Source: Alphaproteobacteria bacterium (GTDB taxonomy: Bacteria; Pseudomonadota; Alphaproteobacteria; Rhodobacterales; Rhodobacteraceae). From it: DNA of 9,086 bases. Below are positions 5,343 to 9,086 of this stretch, one piece after another. The position numbers and the translations under genes were made by a program. Numbering within the stretch: position 1 is the stretch's first letter; each line of letters begins with the position of its first letter. The stretch is from positions 1 through 9,086 of the forward strand of contig JAURMY010000266.1 of assembly GCA_030830465.1 (NCBI GenBank), given 5' to 3'. The notes under the pieces were generated by a model. It was given only the letters and a program-made list of their open reading frames with translations. It had not been told where the DNA came from and made no database searches.

Positions 5343-5954
5343 ATGACATATCCGCCGCTGACCCGCCACACATACCGCCCCAAACCGGGGCTGGAATTTC
5401 TGCCCGGCCTGTCGCTGGTCAAGGCAAGGGTGCATGAATTCTGCGGCCCGGCCCGACGCACGCTGGCGCTGATTGCCGCCCGCGCATGCGACGGGCCGGT
5501 GTTCTGGATCAGCCCCGCCTGGATGGGCGACCGGTTGCATGGCGAAGGGGTGCTGGGCCTGATCAACCCGGGCCGCCTGACCCTGATCGCCCCACGCCGC
5601 CCCGAGGATATCCTCTGGGTGATGGAAGAGGTTTTGCGCACCGGCCTAGCCCCTTTGACGGTCTGCGAACTGCCCGCCATCCCACACCTGACCCCGGTGC
5701 GCCGCCTGCATCTGGCCGCCGAGACCGCCGCCGCCAGCGGCCCGGCACCACTTGGGCTTTTGTTGCTGGCCGGTCAGGGCGGTGCCGCCGGGGTGGAAAG
5801 CCGCTGGCACATGGCCCCGGCGCATGACAGCAGCGCCCAAAACTGGCAGCTTGAGCGCCGCCGCGCCCGGATGGAGCCGGTGGCCGGCTGGCAGGTGGCG
5901 CGCCAGAAAGGGGCGTTTCAGATTAGCGCGACAGGGGCGAAGGCCATGGCCTGA
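5343..5954 (+). CDS. imuA: ImuA-like protein (RecA-related, SOS mutagenesis), without imuB/dnaE2 nearby
   Basis: A 203-residue protein resembling ImuA, the RecA-related partner that with ImuB and the DnaE2 polymerase forms the damage-induced mutasome of many bacteria. Visible landmarks are GLEFLPGL (16-23), VHEFCGPARRTLALIAA (30-46) in the region matching the RecA P-loop but without GKT/GKS, GPVFWISPAW (51-60), RRPEDILWVMEEVLR (85-99), VRRLHLAAE (119-127), ESRWHMAPA (152-160) and the basic ERRRAR (170-175). A degenerate P-loop is typical of ImuA. The LexA box at 5312-5326 supports an SOS role. The gene stands alone: the next gene faces it and is an unrelated hydrolase. Its ATG has almost no 5' leader and no Shine-Dalgarno, suggesting leaderless translation. 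Family assignment is by pattern recognition, so a distant RecA-like protein of other function is possible. Confidence 0.75.
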   Translation: MTYPPLTRHTYRPKPGLEFLPGLSLVKARVHEFCGPARRTLALIAARACDGPVFWISPAWMGDRLHGEGVLGLINPGRLTLIAPRRPEDILWVMEEVLRTGLAPLTVCELPAIPHLTPVRRLHLAAETAAASGPAPLGLLLLAGQGGAAGVESRWHMAPAHDSSAQNWQLERRRARMEPVAGWQVARQKGAFQISATGAKAMA

Positions 5955-6032
5955 CACCAAGCCGAAAGGCAAGATCGCCAAGGGGCCGGCACCGGTCAAA
6001 TCGTGCCTTCAGAACCACAAGCGGACCCCAGA

Positions 6033-6129
6033 GCGAATTGCGTTAAACGTGACTCACAAAACGCTGCCTGAAATCAAAGATTTCAACGCGTCAGGTGATG
6101 CAATTTGCTCCGGGTAAAACGCAATTCGC
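6033..6129. repeat. 97-bp structured non-coding module bounded by perfect 12-bp inverted repeats
   Basis: GCGAATTGCGTT (6033-6044) recurs inverted as AACGCAATTCGC (6118-6129), a perfect 12-bp pair enclosing 73 bases. A near copy of the end motif, GCAATTTGCTC, lies at 6100-6110. Inside are a 7-bp hairpin with a 3-base loop (arms 6069-6075 and 6079-6085), CCTGA/TCAGG flanking it (6067-6071 and 6091-6095), the odd palindrome GTGACTCAC (6049-6057), and GCGTT or its complement at 6040, 6060, 6085 and 6118. The right end stops one base short of the hydrolase stop codon. No coding capacity is seen. It could be a dispersed intergenic repeat (MITE- or REP-like) or an elaborate bidirectional terminator. 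The rest of the gap (5955-6032) shows nothing recognisable. Confidence 0.6.
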
Positions 6130-6130
6130 C

Positions 6131-7078
6131 TTATCCCCCGAACACGCCCTTCAAGAACCCGGCACCGTCGGCAATCGCCCGCCGCCCCAAAGGCGTGTCA
6201 AAATAGTCAAACGCATGCACCCCGCCCGGATACCAGATGGTTTCGGCCTCGGCCCCGGCGGCTGCCCAGCGATGGGCCATAAAGGCGGTATCATCCATCA
6301 GCGGATCATAGGTGCCACATTGAAACAGGGCGGGCGGCATCCCCGCAAGGTCGCCGTAAAGGGGTGACACCAGCGGGTCGCGCAGCCGGTCCGCCGGGAT
6401 CGCCAGATTGCCGCCGAACCATTGGATCGTCGGCGTTGACAGGATCAGTTTGCGCGCGCCCCAATTGGCCGTCGAGGGCGTCATCGACATGTCATAAGCG
6501 CCATAAACCATCAAAGCACCGTGAAAGGCGTCCAGTTTGCCCTCGGCCTTCATCGACAGCAAACTTGTCGCCGCCAGATGCGCCCCCGCACTTTCGCCAC
6601 CTATCGCAATCCGGTCTGTGCCGAACTCTGCCTTTACATTCTCAACCAGCCAGCGCGCCGCCGCCGCGCAATCCTCAACGCAAGCAGGCCAGGGATGTTC
6701 CGGCCCCAGACGATACTCAACCGACACCGTGGCGCATCCGGTGGCCGCGATCAGGTCCTGCATCCGGTGGTCCTGATGCCAGGGCCTGCCCAGCGTCCAG
6801 CCGCCGCCGTGAATGTGCAGAAACACCCCGGTCGCCGGACCCTCCGGGCGTTGCACACGCACCCGGCCCGGACCGCCCGGCGCTGCCGGTATCGCCAGAT
6901 CTACCGCCTTTTCCAGCGGCGCATAGAACGGAAAGAACCCCAGACCTTCATCGCGCGCCCGGCGCGACAGCTCAACCGGCACCTCATGCGCGGCCGGCAT
7001 TTCCGCCAGTTTGGCGGACAATTCGGCGACAAAGGCGGCGGTGTCCGGGTCGACGGACTTTGGATCAAACGGATTCAT
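6131..7078 (-). CDS. Alpha/beta hydrolase of the hormone-sensitive-lipase family (esterase)
   Basis: A 315-residue cytoplasmic esterase-type hydrolase. The oxyanion-hole motif HIHGGGW (88-94) and the nucleophile elbow GGESAGAH (160-167, Ser163) place it in the HSL (bacterial family IV) group. The triad is completed by Asp258 in GTYDPLMDD and His288 in GGVHAFDYF. The cap region at the N-terminus has the usual length and there is no signal peptide. Members hydrolyse short acyl esters and sometimes formylkynurenine or carbamates, so the natural substrate is open. The start at 7078 has AGGA with seven-base spacing; a TTG 45 bases further upstream is a possible but weaker start. It is divergent from the GNAT gene across 125 bases and convergent with imuA. 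Confidence 0.9.
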   Translation of the reverse strand: MNPFDPKSVDPDTAAFVAELSAKLAEMPAAHEVPVELSRRARDEGLGFFPFYAPLEKAVDLAIPAAPGGPGRVRVQRPEGPATGVFLHIHGGGWTLGRPWHQDHRMQDLIAATGCATVSVEYRLGPEHPWPACVEDCAAAARWLVENVKAEFGTDRIAIGGESAGAHLAATSLLSMKAEGKLDAFHGALMVYGAYDMSMTPSTANWGARKLILSTPTIQWFGGNLAIPADRLRDPLVSPLYGDLAGMPPALFQCGTYDPLMDDTAFMAHRWAAAGAEAETIWYPGGVHAFDYFDTPLGRRAIADGAGFLKGVFGG

Positions 7079-7203
7079 GTCGGGTTCCTGTAAGGTTTCG
7101 CGGCGATCCTGTACCGCCCGCAAAGGGCATTCAACCCAGAAATCGCCACTGGTAATCCGCCGCCGGCTTGGGAAATATACCGCAAATTTCAGGAAGGCCC
7201 GTC

Positions 7204-7692
7204 ATGCAGATCGTCCAAGCCACCAAACAGGATTGCCCCGCCATTGCCGATCTGTGGAACCCGGTGATCCGGGATGGAATCGCGACCTTCAACTCGGTTG
7301 AAAAAACCGTCGCCGGGCTGGCGGCAGAGATCGAGGCCAAGCTTGCCGACACCAGACCTTTTCTGATCGCACGGCAAAACGACACCCTGCTGGGGTTTGC
7401 GACTTATGGTCAGTTTCGTGCCTCGAACGGCTACCGTCACACGATGGAGCACACGATCATTCTGGCAGCCGACGCACAGGGCAAAGGCACCGGGCGCGCT
7501 TTGATGACGGCAATTGAAACCCATGCCCGCGCCCATGACGTGCATTCCATGTTTGCCGGGGTCAGCCATGAAAACCTTGCCGGAATCGCCTTTCATGCGG
7601 CCATCGGTTATCGCGAAATCGCGCGTTTGCCGCAGGTCGGGCGCAAATTTGACCGCTGGTTTGACCTCGTATTGATGCAAAAAATCCTATAA
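7204..7692 (+). CDS. GNAT N-acetyltransferase, phosphinothricin-acetyltransferase-like
   Basis: A 162-residue GNAT acyltransferase using acetyl-CoA. Motif A is visible as HTIILAADAQGKGTGRALM, with the acetyl-CoA pyrophosphate-binding QGKGTG at 92-97. The MEH just before it (81-83), SHENLAGIAFHAAIGY and the C-terminal VGRKFDRWFDLVLMQ are characteristic of the Pat/Bar-type branch, which acetylates phosphinothricin, methionine sulfoximine or related amino-acid analogues. In environmental bacteria such genes are common and need not mean herbicide resistance. The start at 7204 follows AGGAAGG at good spacing; an in-frame ATG 36 bases upstream lacks such a site. It precedes the J-domain gene by 35 bases and may share its transcript. 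Confidence 0.88.
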   Translation: MQIVQATKQDCPAIADLWNPVIRDGIATFNSVEKTVAGLAAEIEAKLADTRPFLIARQNDTLLGFATYGQFRASNGYRHTMEHTIILAADAQGKGTGRALMTAIETHARAHDVHSMFAGVSHENLAGIAFHAAIGYREIARLPQVGRKFDRWFDLVLMQKIL

Positions 7693-7727
7693 GCTGTCGG
7701 CAGATACCCGAATAAAGCCCTGAATTC

Positions 7728-8408
7728 ATGTCCCTATGGTCCCGCATTGCCGACGCTGTCGCCGCCCTTGCACAGGGCGAAAGCCTGGCCAATGTCTTTG
7801 ACAGGCTGCGCACCCCGCCCGAACGCTCGGTCGCCTTTGCCATTGCGGTGATCGCGCTGTCGGCCAAAATGGCCAAGGCGGACGGTCTGGTCACACGGGA
7901 TGAGGTCGCCGCCTTCCGCGAGGTGTTTTTCATTCCGCCGGAAGATGAGGCCCAGGCCGCAAGACTTTACAACCTCGCCCGACAGGATGTGACCGGATTT
8001 GAAACCTATGCCCGGTCGATTTCCCGCATGTTCCGGAACGAGCCTGCGATGCTGGAAGACTTGCTGGAAGGGTTGTTATATATCGCCCTGGCCGATGGTG
8101 AATACCACCCGAATGAGGATGATTTCATCGCCACGGTTGCGCGGATCTTCCGGGTCAGTGACCGGAGGTTTCGCGCCCTGCGAACCCGATTTGCCCCCGA
8201 CAGTCCGCCTGACGCCTATGATGTGCTGGGCGTCGACCCGGAAACCCCGATGCCGGACATCAAGAAGGCCTGGCGCAAGGCCGTCCATGATACACACCCG
8301 GACCGCATGTTATCGCGCGGTGTACCGCAGGAAGCGATCAATCTGGCCACCCGCCGCCTGATGGCAATCAACAAAGCCTGGGACGATATCTCGCAAGGAC
8401 GGGCCTGA
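7728..8408 (+). CDS. Soluble TerB-J-domain protein (DjlA-like co-chaperone)
   Basis: A 226-residue protein with two domains. Residues about 30-150 form a TerB-like helical domain with paired acidic motifs AKADGLVTRDE (49-59) and ALADGEYHPNEDDF (120-133), typical metal-binding helices. Residues about 162-226 form a J-domain starting DAYDVLGVDPETP, with helix II basic residues (KKAWRKAVHD) and the DnaK-stimulating HPD motif (190-192), written HPDR rather than the usual HPDK. This is the domain order of DjlA, but the N-terminal membrane segment of E. coli DjlA is missing, so the protein should be cytosolic. It probably delivers a client to DnaK. No clear ribosome site precedes the ATG. Its stop overlaps the start of the next gene by one base, implying coupled expression. 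Confidence 0.86.
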   Translation: MSLWSRIADAVAALAQGESLANVFDRLRTPPERSVAFAIAVIALSAKMAKADGLVTRDEVAAFREVFFIPPEDEAQAARLYNLARQDVTGFETYARSISRMFRNEPAMLEDLLEGLLYIALADGEYHPNEDDFIATVARIFRVSDRRFRALRTRFAPDSPPDAYDVLGVDPETPMPDIKKAWRKAVHDTHPDRMLSRGVPQEAINLATRRLMAINKAWDDISQGRA

Positions 8409-9086
8409 TGCGGATCGGTACCTACAACGTGGAATGGTTCGCCAACCTGTTTGACGACAACAATGAACTGTTGCTGGATGACAAATGGTCCAGCCGGTAT
8501 CAGATCACCCGCGCCCAACAGATCGAGGCGATCGCCAAGGTCATGGTCGCCATCAACGCGGATGCCCTGCTGGTGGTCGAGGCACCCAATACCGGCCACG
8601 GCCAATCGTCGAAAATCGCGTTGGAGAATTTTGCCGCGGTTTTCGATCTGCGGACCACCACGGCCCTGACGGGATTTGCCAGCGAAACCCAGCAGGAAAT
8701 CACCCTGTTATACGACCCCGAGAAACTGACCGTGCGGCATGATCCGCAAGGCGCGCCGGACGATGACCATACGGACGCCGCCGCCCCCCGTTTTGACACA
8801 AGTCTGAGGCTTGATCTGGATGTGGATGAGATCGCCGAAACCATCACCTTTTCAAAGCCTCCGCTTGAGGTGGCCCTGCATCCGAGCCAAGGAAAACCGC
8901 TGCGGCTGATCGGGGTGCATGTGAAATCGAAATCGCCAAACGGCGCGCATAACGCGGATGAGGCCGTGCGTCTGGCCATTGAAAACCGCCGCAAACAACT
9001 GGCGCAATGCATCTGGATCCGGCGGCGGGTCGATGCCCATCTGACCGCCGATGAGGATGTGGTGGTTTTGGGCGACTTCAACGACG
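8408..9086 (+). CDS. Endonuclease/exonuclease/phosphatase-family protein, C-terminus outside the window
   Basis: The first 226 residues of a Mg2+-dependent enzyme of the DNase I/ExoIII/phosphatase superfamily. Visible active-site landmarks are TYNVEWF with Asn7, LLVVEAPN with Glu58, the strand GVHVKSKSP (169-177) and the catalytic VVLGDFND with Asp223 and Asn225. The final His-containing motif (usually SDH) lies beyond the edge. There is no signal peptide, so it is probably cytoplasmic. Members cleave DNA, RNA, or phosphoesters such as inositol phosphates, and the visible part does not decide among them. The ATG at 8408 shares its first base with the TGA of the J-domain gene (TGATG), a sign of translational coupling. 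Confidence 0.87.
   Translation, partial: MRIGTYNVEWFANLFDDNNELLLDDKWSSRYQITRAQQIEAIAKVMVAINADALLVVEAPNTGHGQSSKIALENFAAVFDLRTTTALTGFASETQQEITLLYDPEKLTVRHDPQGAPDDDHTDAAAPRFDTSLRLDLDVDEIAETITFSKPPLEVALHPSQGKPLRLIGVHVKSKSPNGAHNADEAVRLAIENRRKQLAQCIWIRRRVDAHLTADEDVVVLGDFND

Noticed and set aside
5279..5680. A 133-codon minus-strand frame opposite the start of imuA
   Set aside because: It overlaps the LexA box and the imuA-like gene, has no ribosome site or domain, and shows shadow-type composition.
6364..7155. A 263-codon open frame on the plus strand
   Set aside because: It is antisense to the alpha/beta hydrolase with its complete catalytic triad. The translation is Pro/Arg-rich and low in complexity.
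1..9086. CRISPR arrays, tRNA/rRNA genes, insertion sequences, prophage or attachment sites
   Set aside because: No regularly spaced repeats, tRNA-like cloverleaf, transposase or integrase motifs were found. The only repeat structure of note is the module at 6033-6129.

Overview
The window looks like a chromosomal segment of a GC-rich alphaproteobacterium, most likely Rhodobacteraceae/Roseobacter group. This rests on strongly GC-biased third codon positions, tightly packed genes, a carnitine-catabolism locus laid out alpha-proteobacterial style, and a LexA operator of the alphaproteobacterial GAAC-N7-GAAC type. I see no transposase, integrase, phage gene, tRNA, rRNA or CRISPR array. No gene-free stretch exceeds about 180 bases.

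Region 1 (1-3599) is a carnitine-degradation locus. On the minus strand, in transcription order, lie a BKACE/DUF849 enzyme (cdhC-type, dehydrocarnitine plus acetyl-CoA to betainyl-CoA plus acetoacetate), a secreted Blc-type lipocalin, a 123-residue exported protein I do not recognise, and an NAD-dependent L-carnitine dehydrogenase (cdhA-type) cut by the window edge. A GlxA/CdhR-like AraC-family regulator is divergent from cdhC. The two exported proteins lie inside the cdhC-cdhA interval, and overlapping RNA hairpins sit between cdhC and the lipocalin gene.

Region 2 (3600-5183) holds two minus-strand genes. One is a Tas-like aldo/keto reductase convergent with the regulator. The other is a small periplasmic DsrE-like protein. 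A strong 9-bp stem-loop separates them.

Region 3 (5184-6130) holds a plus-strand ImuA-like (RecA-related, mutagenesis-associated) gene. A LexA box overlaps its likely promoter, but no imuB or dnaE2 follows. Downstream lies a roughly 100-bp structured non-coding module bounded by perfect 12-bp inverted repeats, ending next to the stop codon of the facing gene.

Region 4 (6131-9086) holds a minus-strand HSL-type alpha/beta hydrolase. Diverging from it is a plus-strand run: a phosphinothricin-acetyltransferase-like GNAT enzyme, a soluble TerB-plus-J-domain (DjlA-like) protein, and an endonuclease/exonuclease/phosphatase-family enzyme. The last starts inside the stop codon of the J-domain gene and runs off the window.

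The least explained items are the lipocalin and exported protein inside the carnitine locus, the orphan SOS-controlled imuA, and the inverted-repeat module at 6033-6129.
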